NCBI RefSeq assembly: GCF_050749805.1 | Contig: NZ_CP192738.1 | Coordinates: 1,116,001-1,180,000, forward strand | DNA from: Hahella sp018986435 | Lineage (GTDB): Bacteria > Pseudomonadota > Gammaproteobacteria > Pseudomonadales > Oleiphilaceae | DNA: 64,000 nt | Direction: 5' to 3' | Notes under the pieces: model-generated | Told to the model about the DNA's origin: nothing | The model's input: only the letters and a program-made list of their open reading frames with translations | Database searches by the model: none | Translations under genes and position numbers: made by a program | Part shown: positions 25,283 through 33,779 of the stretch, piece after piece | Layout of the letters: each line of letters begins with the position of its first letter | How positions within the stretch are numbered: position 1 is the stretch's first letter

Positions 25283-26086
25283 ATGTCGCATCTGTTACGC
25301 AAAGCCAGACGGGAGCAACAGCAACGTATAAACGTCACGCCGGAAAATGCGTCCTGGAAATACGTGGGATTTCAGGCGCTGGCGTTGCAGGCGGGAGAGA
25401 TCTGGGAAGGCGAGTTCGCTGACGCTGAATGCTGTCTGGTGCTGGTGGCGGGGAAAGCGACCGTAGAGGCCGGAGCGGATACGTTCGCAGATATCGGCGA
25501 GCGTATGTCGCCCTTTGAAAAACTGCCGCCCTATGCGGTATATGTTCCGCCCGCTACCCGTATTCGTATCAGCGCGCAAACGGATCTGGAAGTCGGCCTG
25601 GGATTGTCTTCACAAGTCTCCGGGCAGTATCCGGTGCGCCTGATCAAACCGGATCAGGTTGCGATGATGAACCGTGGCGAGGGCAGCAATCTGCGCCGCA
25701 TTCACAATATCCTGATGCTGGATCAGCCGGCGGAGCGACTGCTGTTGACAGAAGTGTTCACGCCCAGCGGCAACTGGTCCAGTTATCCACCGCACAAACA
25801 TGACTCTGACCGTCTGCCGGAAGAGTCCTATCTGGAAGAAACCTATTATCACCGCATCAATCCGGCCCAGGGATTTGTATTTCAGCGAGTCTACAACGAC
25901 GACCGCTCTCTGGATGAAACCATGTCGGTTTACGACGGCGATTGCGTGATCGTGCCTGAAGGCTATCACCCGGTCGGCGTGCCTCATGGTTATGAATCTT
26001 ATTACCTCAACGTGATGGCGGGACCGGTTCGTGACTGGAAGTTTCACAACGACCCAGACCACGAGTGGATTCTGTCCTCATCATGA
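25283..26086 (+). CDS. iolB: 5-deoxy-glucuronate isomerase
   Basis: This 267-residue bicupin enzyme converts 5-deoxy-glucuronate to 2-deoxy-5-keto-gluconate in myo-inositol breakdown. The metal-binding cupin residues are visible in YPPHKHD and EETYYHR, with a later His in GYHPVGVPHGY. Length matches the family. AGGAGAG precedes the ATG. It is the strongest marker of the inositol locus; a strong terminator follows the gene. Confidence 0.95.
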   Translation: MSHLLRKARREQQQRINVTPENASWKYVGFQALALQAGEIWEGEFADAECCLVLVAGKATVEAGADTFADIGERMSPFEKLPPYAVYVPPATRIRISAQTDLEVGLGLSSQVSGQYPVRLIKPDQVAMMNRGEGSNLRRIHNILMLDQPAERLLLTEVFTPSGNWSSYPPHKHDSDRLPEESYLEETYYHRINPAQGFVFQRVYNDDRSLDETMSVYDGDCVIVPEGYHPVGVPHGYESYYLNVMAGPVRDWKFHNDPDHEWILSSS

Positions 26087-26170
26087 AGCCCTCTCGCTGC
26101 GACCTGTAGAGCGTCATAGGCGCTTAGCCTATTAACATGGCAATAACATTGGCATGCTAATAATCAGGCG

Positions 26171-26195
26171 GCCACCTGTCCCGGTGGCTTTTTTT
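26171..26195 (+). terminator. Intrinsic terminator of iolB transcript
   Basis: GCCACC (26171-26176) and GGTGGC (26183-26188) form the stem, followed by seven T. Confidence 0.92.
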
Positions 26196-26312
26196 ATTTA
26201 GGCGGGGCGCCTCTTGTGAAAACGCCTGCGCCCCGGTAGCGTATATTCGAACGTTTTCCTTCGTATGACGAATTCTGTGTTTGGTTTTTATCGAAACAGA
26301 GGAGATCGGGCG

Positions 26313-26555
26313 ATGACGATGGTGATTGATGAGGAGAAAATTGACGAAACCGTATTGGCTCTGTTGCATCTGACGTTGCACCAGGGCAACCGGGCCTGGA
26401 AAGGTTTCGACTGGGAGGTCATGAACCGGCTCTATGAAAAGGGGCTGATCCACGACCCCGTAGAAAAAACCAAATCCGTCGCTTTGACCGAACGCGGCAT
26501 GCAGGAATCCGAGCGTTTGTTCCAGCGCCTGTTCGTCAAGGAAGAGCAGGAATAA
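26313..26555 (+). CDS. small conserved protein, DUF6429-like
   Basis: This protein of 80 residues is all-helical and resembles the DUF6429 family, which has no known function. It includes VIDEEKIDETVLALLHLTLH and RAWKGFDWEVMNRLYEKGLI. The C-terminal half (KSVALTERGMQESERLFQRLF) looks like the wing end of a small winged-helix domain. ATG 26313 was chosen because GAGGAG lies 9 bases upstream. It stands alone and converges on the LysR gene. Confidence 0.7.
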   Translation: MTMVIDEEKIDETVLALLHLTLHQGNRAWKGFDWEVMNRLYEKGLIHDPVEKTKSVALTERGMQESERLFQRLFVKEEQE

Positions 26556-26576
26556 TTCCCGACGCCTCATGCGGCC

Positions 26577-27497
26577 TTATAAACGGTGAAAAAATTCCGG
26601 GCGTCCGCTGAACCACTCTATCAATAGTTCCTTGAAATAAATCAGCTTCTTCGGCTGATAGCGTTGGGCGGGAAACACCACGTACAGCGTGTGGGTGTGG
26701 GAAGGGTAGTCCTCCAGCAGTCGCACCAGCCGCCCGCTTTCAATATCTCGATAGGCTTCATAAAACGGCAGCTTGGTGACGCCGAGTCCTTCCACCGCGC
26801 ATTGCCGCATCATGGGATATTGATTGGCGGCGATCTCCGCCTGAATCGGCACGCTGATTTCACGCTCGGGGCCGGTAAATCTCCACTGGCTCAGTTGCTG
26901 ATGCTGGTTATGGGCGATGCAGGGAAAACGCGTCAGCTCCTCCGGGGTTTCCGGTCTGCCATGGCGCGCGATGAACTCCGGGCTGGCGCAGATGGCGTCC
27001 ACCATCGCTCCCAAGGGGCGCGCGATCAGATAAGGGTCTGGTTGCGGCGTGGCGCGAATGGCGAGATCGAACTCCTCCGCGATCAGGTTGCGGCTCTCAT
27101 TGGCGAGGTCAATTTGCACTTTTACCCGGGGATAACGCAACCGAAACAGTTTGAGGATCTCCGGCATCATGGAAATGCCCAGAGAAACCGGACAGGTAAA
27201 GCGCAGCACGCCAACCGTGTCCGCGTTCAAATCATTCACCACTTCCGTCGCCTGGCGAAACAGCGCCTGAATTTCCGTGCTATAACGAAACAACGCTTCG
27301 CCGGCTTCCGTAAGGCGCAAGCTCCGGGTGGTGCGGTGCAGCAGTTGAGTCTGCAGCAAGGACTCCAACGTCTTGACCTGTTTGCTGACCTGGGACTTGG
27401 AGCTGTTCAGGCTGGTGGCGGCCTGGGTGAAGCTACCGTCCTGCGCCACCTGATGGAAGGCGGCGATCAGGTCGAGGTGAGTCAGTAAGTTCTGCAT
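26577..27497 (-). CDS. LysR-family transcriptional regulator
   Basis: This 306-residue regulator has the LysR helix-turn-helix at the N terminus (about 10-68; FTQAATSLNSSKSQVSKQVKTLE) and a type-2 periplasmic-binding-like effector domain. It diverges from an atypical SDR gene, and a perfect 6-6-6 palindrome lies directly upstream of its start. The usual reading is that it controls that neighbour and itself. The effector is unknown. Confidence 0.9.
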   Translation of the reverse strand: MQNLLTHLDLIAAFHQVAQDGSFTQAATSLNSSKSQVSKQVKTLESLLQTQLLHRTTRSLRLTEAGEALFRYSTEIQALFRQATEVVNDLNADTVGVLRFTCPVSLGISMMPEILKLFRLRYPRVKVQIDLANESRNLIAEEFDLAIRATPQPDPYLIARPLGAMVDAICASPEFIARHGRPETPEELTRFPCIAHNQHQQLSQWRFTGPEREISVPIQAEIAANQYPMMRQCAVEGLGVTKLPFYEAYRDIESGRLVRLLEDYPSHTHTLYVVFPAQRYQPKKLIYFKELLIEWFSGRPEFFHRL

Positions 27498-27499
27498 AT

Positions 27500-27517
27500 T
27501 GTTTCTGTGTGGAAACA
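27500..27517. promoter_or_regulatory. TGTTTC-N6-GAAACA palindrome, LysR operator candidate
   Basis: A perfect 18-base inverted repeat ends 2 bases from the LysR start codon and 82 bases before the divergent SDR start. Position fits an autoregulatory site. Confidence 0.55.
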
Positions 27518-27599
27518 GTGAGTTGGTTTTTAGCTAGATTATCCCGAAGGTGTTTTTCATTAAAGTGGATTTATCAACAATCAACGTGGAGAAAGCACA

Positions 27600-28202
27600 A
27601 TGAAAATCGTAGTGATCGGCGCCTCAGGCACTATTGGCAAAGCGGTTGTAGAAAACCTTCAGGACCGGCATGAAGTGATCAAGGTCGGCAAGAGCAGAGG
27701 CGATTATCAGGTGGATATCGCCGATGAATCCTCAATTCAGGCGTTGTTTGAAAAGGTTGGCGAGTTTGACGCGTTAGTCAGCGCGACTGGCGATCTGGCG
27801 TTTGCGGCGCTGGGAGAAATGACCTCTGAGCAATGGGACGTTGGGTTGCGCAGTAAGTTGATGGGGCAGATTAATCTGGTACGCCATGGCTTGAAATATA
27901 TTCGCGATCAAGGCTCTTTCACTCTGACCAGCGGCATTCTCAGCGTTGATCCTATCGCCTGGGGCGCAGCGGCCACGACGGTGAATGGCGCCCTGGAGCA
28001 CTTCGCCGTGGCGGCGGCGATCGAAGCGCCTCGCGGGGTGCGTATAAACGTCGTCAGCCCGACCGTATTAACGGAGTCCTGGGATAAGTACGGTTCATTT
28101 TTCCCAGGTGAAACGCCAGTAGATGCTGCAAGGGTGGCGAAGGCGTTTCAAAAATCCATAGAAGGCGCGCAGACTGGCAAAGTGATTTATCTGCGTGGTT
28201 AG
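27600..28202 (+). CDS. atypical short-chain dehydrogenase (Lin1944-like)
   Basis: This 200-residue SDR-fold protein keeps the glycine-rich cofactor motif (GASGTIGKAV) and the Asn-Ala-type core, but the usual catalytic YxxxK is absent. The matching stretch reads WGAAATTVNGALEHFA. This agrees with the Lin1944-like SDR subgroup, known to lack typical active-site residues and of unknown function. It diverges from a LysR regulator. Alternatives are a cofactor-binding sensor or an enzyme with other catalytic residues. Confidence 0.85.
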   Translation: MKIVVIGASGTIGKAVVENLQDRHEVIKVGKSRGDYQVDIADESSIQALFEKVGEFDALVSATGDLAFAALGEMTSEQWDVGLRSKLMGQINLVRHGLKYIRDQGSFTLTSGILSVDPIAWGAAATTVNGALEHFAVAAAIEAPRGVRINVVSPTVLTESWDKYGSFFPGETPVDAARVAKAFQKSIEGAQTGKVIYLRG

Positions 28203-28279
28203 AGCGATATACTCTGGCCTCTGATGCGCTCGGAGCCTCGGGCGTAAGTCGTGGTTCTCAACAGCCAGACAGAGGGTGT

Positions 28280-28774
28280 ATGGATCGGCGGTTAGTGGTG
28301 AAATACCTGGCGGACGCGCCGGAAGCGGTTCCCGCCCTGGCGGCGTCTTTTGAGACGGAGTGGCCGGATTGGTACGGCCCGAAAGGGCCTGGTGATGCGG
28401 CAGCGGATTTGCGTCAGTTCTGTTCCCGGGACGCTTTGCCGGTAGGGATGGTGGCCTTCCTGGACGGTGAACTGGTCGGCGTGGCGGCATTGAAAGCGCA
28501 ATCTATCACCACGCATCCTCATCTTGGTCCCTGGGCGGCGGCGGGTTGGGTGAAGCCCGAACTGCGCCGACGCGGACTGGGCGCAGCGCTGCTGACAGCA
28601 TTGGAAGACGCAGCGTTAGTGATGGGGTATGACAAACTTTATTGCGGCACGGCGACTGCCGCCTCGTTGATGCGCCGCGGAGGCTGGCGCTTGTTGGAAG
28701 AACTGGATTATCACGGCGAAAAAGTGGGTCTGTACTGCAAGGCGCTTGGCGCCGCCGACGTTCCGGCGTCGTAA
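28280..28774 (+). CDS. GNAT-family N-acetyltransferase
   Basis: This 164-residue protein has the GNAT acyl-CoA-binding motif ELRRRGLGAALLTALE near residues 94-109 and the preceding strand AAAGWVKPE. It acetylates an unknown amine. AGAGGG precedes the ATG. It follows the SDR gene by 77 bases and could be co-transcribed with it. Confidence 0.87.
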   Translation: MDRRLVVKYLADAPEAVPALAASFETEWPDWYGPKGPGDAAADLRQFCSRDALPVGMVAFLDGELVGVAALKAQSITTHPHLGPWAAAGWVKPELRRRGLGAALLTALEDAALVMGYDKLYCGTATAASLMRRGGWRLLEELDYHGEKVGLYCKALGAADVPAS

Positions 28775-28873
28775 ACGGCCATGGCCCTCAGACCCTAAAG
28801 AGCAGGCGAGTACTCCCCCCTCGGATCAACTTACGCCTGCGTGCTGTTGATAGGGTGGCGCTTTACGATTTAC

Positions 28874-29398
28874 TCATGAGCCTTCCGCCAGTTTCTCCAG
28901 CGCATTGAGCTGCGAGCTGTAATTATTCCTGGATGACAGCACGACCTTGCTGCGTCCTCCTTCCTGGAACAGGGTCAGGATATTGTGGTGATTGGCGTCA
29001 TCGGAAAAACTGCGAATACTTGCATCTACACGGCGGAAATCCCTGGGTGCGTTTTTCAGTTCAAATATAACCCGGGTTTCATGATCGCCCAGATTGACGA
29101 CGGTTGGCGTCAGCGCAATGTCCACTCCATCCACCTTGAGCTTGACGGTGTCCAGCAAATACTTCGTTAGTTCCTTCTCCTGTTCCTCACGAGTGAAGCG
29201 CGCGCCGCTGTGCTCAGTCTGTAGCTGACTCAGCGTGGTGGAAACGCTGGCTTGCGCGAGAACCGCGTTCAGCCGCCAGACATTGTCCTCTCCGCGAGAG
29301 AGATTGAAGAACGACATGAACGGGTAATGCGCGAAAGCGGACGGCGTTGATAACGCCAGCCAGAACAGCGTTAGAGCGAAAGTTTTGTATCTGCGCAT
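28874..29398 (-). CDS. exported protein paired with YHYH-domain gene
   Basis: This 174-residue protein has a signal peptide (MRRYKTFALTLFWLALSTPSAFA) and then a mature domain of about 150 residues starting HYPFMSFFNLSRG. I do not recognise a named family; it looks beta-rich with a helical middle. The ATG at 29398 puts the signal peptide at the N terminus and lies 2 bases after the YHYH-domain gene stop, so the two are surely one operon. A shared periplasmic role is inferred. Confidence 0.72.
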   Translation of the reverse strand: MRRYKTFALTLFWLALSTPSAFAHYPFMSFFNLSRGEDNVWRLNAVLAQASVSTTLSQLQTEHSGARFTREEQEKELTKYLLDTVKLKVDGVDIALTPTVVNLGDHETRVIFELKNAPRDFRRVDASIRSFSDDANHHNILTLFQEGGRSKVVLSSRNNYSSQLNALEKLAEGS

Positions 29399-29400
29399 CG

Positions 29401-30423
29401 TCACTCCACGATCAACTGTTGCTTCGCCAGCACGCCTTTCAGACAGCGCGGAATATTCACGTCCTCCGCTGAGGAGGAGTGGTAGTGATACATGCCGGTC
29501 GGATAATGGATGGTCGGGCCGAAATGGCCGTTGCATTCATCCAGATTGGCTGGCGTCGCGCCGTTCATCTCCAGATTGGTGTAGATGGGATACCCATCCA
29601 TGGCGTACGCCACCAGATCGCCGGAACCTTTCGGGTAGACCGCTTCACAGCGAACTTCTCCAATATGATGCTTGGCGTAAATATCGTTGATGGTTTCCGG
29701 GAAAATATGGGAGTGGTAGAAGCCTTCGTTAATGTGCCCGCCGCAGGCGTCCAGGGCGGGCATACTGCCGACTCCAGTGGGCGCGCCGGGAATGCCGTTG
29801 GCCACTGAGGGCGGCAAGCCGTTAATGGGCATCCCAATCAAGGATAAGCCGACAATCTTGGAGGCGTCGTCCATGGGCGTGGATTCCTGGGCATGCCAGG
29901 AGAAAACGGGAATCATGTACGAGAGTTGCAGGCTATTGTCGGGCTCGACCTCGATGCAGTAGGACAAGTCCGGGTCCAGATTAGGTATTTCGCCGGTTTT
30001 GATCATGATGAAGCGGATATTGCCGTCGTCATCCACGATATCGTAGCCGTCCGCTTCCATGTCCTCGAACAGGTCTCTTTTCAGCACCCGCAAACCGGGA
30101 TTGGTGGCGCCGTCATAAGGATAAACGCCGCCGATATCATTGATGGTTTCCGGGCAATAAGGACCGTTTTCCACTGGATTACTTTTGACTTTCAGTTTGT
30201 AGCACCAGGACTGATAGCCGTTCTTCAGTTCACAGCGCTCCACGGAGATATCCTCCAGGAAGTGCTCTTTATCGAAATAGGAAGGAATTAACGCAGGAAA
30301 GAAATACCCTCTCCCGTATTGAATTTCCTGGGCGTTCGCCGCAGTCATCCACACTCCCGTTATTGCCGCAGCGAGACCGCCCGGAAGAGCGATGGCGCGA
30401 ATGGAGATCGAGCGTATTTTCAT
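29401..30423 (-). CDS. exported YHYH-domain protein
   Basis: This 340-residue secreted protein has a signal peptide (cleavage near ANAQE) and a C-terminal YHYH domain. Domain hallmarks are CGGHINEGFYHSH, AYAMDGYPIY, LDECNGHFG and GMYHYHSS. The clustered His and Cys suggest metal binding, but the domain's function is not established. Six or more Cys in the mature part may form disulphides. It heads a two-gene operon with a small exported protein. Confidence 0.85.
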   Translation of the reverse strand: MKIRSISIRAIALPGGLAAAITGVWMTAANAQEIQYGRGYFFPALIPSYFDKEHFLEDISVERCELKNGYQSWCYKLKVKSNPVENGPYCPETINDIGGVYPYDGATNPGLRVLKRDLFEDMEADGYDIVDDDGNIRFIMIKTGEIPNLDPDLSYCIEVEPDNSLQLSYMIPVFSWHAQESTPMDDASKIVGLSLIGMPINGLPPSVANGIPGAPTGVGSMPALDACGGHINEGFYHSHIFPETINDIYAKHHIGEVRCEAVYPKGSGDLVAYAMDGYPIYTNLEMNGATPANLDECNGHFGPTIHYPTGMYHYHSSSAEDVNIPRCLKGVLAKQQLIVE

Positions 30424-30812
30424 ATCAGTTCCCTTTTTTGGCTGGTGAATAGTTCCTGTATGTGAGCGCTTGCTATATCTCAGTGGCTTGAGATGTCGCC
30501 TTTCTTGTTTTACGAGCTTGCTTTAACGAATCGGTCGAATCGCGCCAGCCGCACAAGGCTAGCGGGGAGGAGTAACAGGTGTCGGCATAGAGGTTTCCTT
30601 CTTATGTTTGGCTTGGCGGTTCCTTTGCTCCCGACGCTGATTTGAGGCGCAGTGGCCTGTGACGACAATCAGCATGATGATCGGAATAAGCGCATTATTT
30701 CGAAGGAGAGGTTAACGACGGGTTAATTTGTAGGCGGAAAATGTACGCAAGGAATGTTAGGAAATGAAGGAAGACAATTTAACGAAAAAAGACATGCACC
30801 AAAACGAGCGGG
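30424..30812. other. 389-bp gene-free stretch
   Basis: It lies between the 5' end of the YHYH operon and the 3' end of the gamma-glutamylcyclotransferase gene. It should contain the YHYH promoter. I see no terminator, RNA gene or clear repeat in it; a 73-residue frame at its right end runs into the opposite gene and is not supported. Confidence 0.4.
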
Positions 30813-31328
30813 TTAAGCATGACGGTAGATCGCCAACTCTCTTTGAACGCGATCAGTATCCGAATCCGCAATCGATTGGGTTGCTCGCAGCCTTGCAAGA
30901 TAATGGCTCGGCAGCTGCAATGCTTCTGCGCCCCGCAGCACATGCTCCAGATACCAGTCAAAAGGGAGAAGCGTTGCGTCAGTGAGTGTTGCAACGTAAG
31001 TAAGCGCTCGCATAACCGCGCCGCTTTCTGTTGTTATCCATAGGTCGGTGGGGTCATACCCCTTTCCTGCGCCTTCGGCGAGATCAAGGGCGTGTCGATC
31101 TTGTTCGTTAATCTGGAAGAGGCCGCCATAGACGACGTCTTCATGATTTCCGGTATGAAAAATATCGCACTTGGCGGAACCATCTTTTCCAATTTTATGA
31201 AAACGCAGCTGATAACCCATTAACCGGCCCGTACACAAGAAGCAGGCGCTGGGCGTGCGGCCGCGCAACCGGAGCAGGGACATATTGGACCCATAAGCGA
31301 AGTAGTCAAAGCGGGGCAGGGAAGTCAT
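30813..31328 (-). CDS. gamma-glutamylcyclotransferase-like protein
   Basis: This 171-residue protein has the gamma-glutamylcyclotransferase fold. FAYGSNMSLLRLRGR is the substrate-loop signature, and the Glu in ALDLAEGAGKGY is the catalytic acid-base. Members release 5-oxoproline from gamma-glutamyl amino compounds. Its start lies 1 base after the lipoprotein gene stop, so both are one transcript. The true substrate is not known. Confidence 0.9.
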   Translation of the reverse strand: MTSLPRFDYFAYGSNMSLLRLRGRTPSACFLCTGRLMGYQLRFHKIGKDGSAKCDIFHTGNHEDVVYGGLFQINEQDRHALDLAEGAGKGYDPTDLWITTESGAVMRALTYVATLTDATLLPFDWYLEHVLRGAEALQLPSHYLARLRATQSIADSDTDRVQRELAIYRHA

Positions 31329-31329
31329 A

Positions 31330-32133
31330 TCAGAACTGGATGAATTTCTGAATCAGCATCGGCTCGTAACCGAACAGGGCGCTAAGGTGATGCAGGTAGG
31401 CATGCTGGCCTTGTCCCTGCCAGACGCCGCTGATTTGCCGACGTATTTGTCCGTAACGCTCCAGCATGGCGGAGGGCGTTTCGGATTGCAGGGGGATGTC
31501 TTCGCCAAAAGATTGAATCAACGCCAGCCAGTGGGCGCTGACGCCCATGATGAAATAAGGCCAGGTTTTTTGCAGATGAGGCTCCCAATTGGGATCGCTG
31601 GTGGCCTGCAGGTCGGACGTCAGGTCGCGGTAGCCGCATTTGATGACCAGCTGATTGAGATCGCCGCTTTGCAGGAGCTGCGCAACGACTGGCGAACTCT
31701 CCATACCCTTGAATACACGGCCGGCGGTGTTCGGATCTGTGTAAAACAGCAGGCTGAACTGGTGACCGGCGGCGTCCGGCGCGGCGCGTCGATGAAAGCG
31801 CCACAATGGCAAAGCGCCCGCATGTTGCGCCAATACGGGGGCGACGACCTGGTCCGCCAACAGTAAGTCCATGTTCCAATTGGGATCGCCGTTATCATCA
31901 AAAGGCATTTTGAAACAGGCGCGCCACCAGTATTGCTCCTGCGTCGGCGCAATAGGATGAACGCCTGGAGTCGTTAAACCCGGTTTGCTATGCGTGGGTT
32001 GATGGGCGCAGGCAGCCAACCCGAGCAGGGTCAATAAAGCCGCCATGAGACGCAGGATCGACGCAGCCGTCCATCCCGCCGGATTGAGCTTGCGCATACC
32101 GAGCGATGGCGGCGTTGGGGTGGCTGTCTGCAT
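31330..32133 (-). CDS. lipoprotein of unknown function
   Basis: This 267-residue protein has an N-terminal extension of about 25 residues, then a hydrophobic stretch ending in a lipobox (LGLAAC). The mature domain is rich in Trp and Pro (QYWWRACFKMPFDDNG, HYW-type aromatic positions). I do not recognise a family. AGGAG lies 7 bases before the ATG. It sits between the WYL regulator and the gamma-glutamylcyclotransferase gene on the same strand. Confidence 0.72.
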   Translation of the reverse strand: MQTATPTPPSLGMRKLNPAGWTAASILRLMAALLTLLGLAACAHQPTHSKPGLTTPGVHPIAPTQEQYWWRACFKMPFDDNGDPNWNMDLLLADQVVAPVLAQHAGALPLWRFHRRAAPDAAGHQFSLLFYTDPNTAGRVFKGMESSPVVAQLLQSGDLNQLVIKCGYRDLTSDLQATSDPNWEPHLQKTWPYFIMGVSAHWLALIQSFGEDIPLQSETPSAMLERYGQIRRQISGVWQGQGQHAYLHHLSALFGYEPMLIQKFIQF

Positions 32134-32153
32134 GGCGGACTCCTTTGGTTGGC

Positions 32154-33251
32154 TTAGGCGCCGTAGTTACTCAGTGCATCCCGCAGCGCGGAAATCAGAT
32201 CGTCGCGAATTTCCTGCGGCTCCATTACGTTGCATTCTGCACCCAGGTTCATCAGCCAGTTCCGCAACTGAATAGTGCGTCGCACCTTGGCGGTAAGGAT
32301 GTAGGAACCGCTTTCGTCAGTAGACGGCTTGATTTTCTGGTCCACGGCGATGGGGTTCTCGCTCAGGTCGGATATCAGGTTGCTGTATGGATTAGCCGGC
32401 GTGATGCGCAACTTCATGGAGTACACAGAGTTGTCTTCCGGGTCGATGAACACGTCCATCTTGCCCGCCTCCAGGTAGTCCCGCAGCCGGAATTTCTTCG
32501 GCACGCGGGAACTGCGCTGATCCATGGTGATGCGTTCGATCTTATGCAACAGGAAGTGGCGATAGGCGCCAGGGGTGTCGATGTCCTCGTCCTTTTTCGC
32601 CACCAGATAGATTTTCGGCAGCAGGATCGCAACGCCAAAGGGATGGGCGCGATACTCTTTGCCGCGATAAGTGAACAACACCTGCTTGTTTTTCAAAATG
32701 GCGCGATAGATGGTGTCCAGATGCTCGATATCGAAATCCGCCGGTTGCAGACGCTGGCCGCGCTGATAGAACTCCACGGAATCGCGCAGACGATTGTACA
32801 ACTGCGGAGATAGCGATTTCTCCGACTGCTCCAGGCGCTCCTCCGCCTGGGCGAAAAAACGCTCCAGCTCGGAGATGGTGTTGCGCGGCAGAAGATTGGA
32901 CAGATGCTTCTTGGCCATGGCGAAAGCGATAGCCATGTACTGAGGCATCTTCTCATAGTCGTATTGCAGGGTGGAGTAGGGGTCGAGTTTCCATAGCAGG
33001 CTCTTGCCTACGCCCCTCACCACTTCCAGGCCGAACTCGTTGCCGGGCTCTTCGTCTTCGTCCTCCATTTCGTTTTTGCCGTACAGGAAATTCATGTCGC
33101 GCTGGATCAGGCGCTTCTGTGAATTTGGATCGCCGCCCTCTTCCATATAGTCCGCAGAAATCAGGTGGTTGATGATTTCCTCGGTGGATTTGGGCGTTCT
33201 GGCCGATTTCAGATAAGCCAGGATGGATAAGCGGCGTAGAAAAGTTCTCAT
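32154..33251 (-). CDS. WYL-domain transcriptional regulator
   Basis: This 365-residue protein has an N-terminal winged helix (about 1-75), a middle linker and a WYL domain (about 180-260; IYRAILKNKQVLFTYRGKEYRAHPFGVAILLPKIYLVAKK), with a C-terminal extension. WYL domains bind nucleotides or nucleic acid and often serve in regulators of DNA damage or defence genes. None of the neighbours here is a known defence gene. The start has a GGGGAACTG ribosome site. Confidence 0.88.
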   Translation of the reverse strand: MRTFLRRLSILAYLKSARTPKSTEEIINHLISADYMEEGGDPNSQKRLIQRDMNFLYGKNEMEDEDEEPGNEFGLEVVRGVGKSLLWKLDPYSTLQYDYEKMPQYMAIAFAMAKKHLSNLLPRNTISELERFFAQAEERLEQSEKSLSPQLYNRLRDSVEFYQRGQRLQPADFDIEHLDTIYRAILKNKQVLFTYRGKEYRAHPFGVAILLPKIYLVAKKDEDIDTPGAYRHFLLHKIERITMDQRSSRVPKKFRLRDYLEAGKMDVFIDPEDNSVYSMKLRITPANPYSNLISDLSENPIAVDQKIKPSTDESGSYILTAKVRRTIQLRNWLMNLGAECNVMEPQEIRDDLISALRDALSNYGA

Positions 33252-33370
33252 CAGTTCCCCATAAAAACTTTGCGAAGACTAAAGAATACATTCTTTTGCG
33301 ACATCAATGGTCGTTTTACTTCCTAATCTAACTCCTGTAGACGAAATAAACCATCTCGGGAGAAAGAAAA

Positions 33371-33517
33371 ATGTACAGAGTCAATGCGTTTACCCAAAAA
33401 GGAGCCAAATTCCGCTTCCGTATCCAAAGCGAAAGCGTCGCCGACTTGCATGACATCCTGGATCGCATCTTCGAAGGTCGCAAAATGCGCCTGGTTGTCG
33501 TTGAACCGGTAGTATGA
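33371..33517 (+). CDS. small protein of 48 residues
   Basis: ATG at 33371 follows a good GGGAGAAAG ribosome site and opens a 48-codon frame ending TGA. The product (MYRVNAFTQKGAKFRFRIQS to RLVVVEPVV) is basic and amphipathic, with a predicted strand-helix-strand pattern. I do not recognise it. It is divergent from the WYL regulator and upstream of deaD. Codon use is similar to neighbouring genes, which supports it being real. Confidence 0.6.
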   Translation: MYRVNAFTQKGAKFRFRIQSESVADLHDILDRIFEGRKMRLVVVEPVV

Positions 33518-33779
33518 CGAATGGCTCTCCCTTTCCGGGGCCGGCGCGTCGTCTGCAGTAGCCGCCTCCCCGGATATTTCCCGTTTCGCCCCAGGTAAGC
33601 GGCGACTTCATAGTAAAAACTCCCTTCCCGCCACTCAAGTTATTGATTACGCATTTGTAAGCGCGTGTAACTTTTCTCCGGCATTAAAAATTTTACTGTT
33701 ATTCCGCAAGCTAGATCTGTACAATTAGCGACCATTTTTTATTCACTGCAAAGCAGCCCCCCTGATAGGTCCCGAATTA

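Noticed and set aside
30764..30985. 73-residue plus-strand frame
   Set aside because: It overlaps the 3' end of the gamma-glutamylcyclotransferase gene on the other strand, with low-complexity hydrophilic sequence and no family.
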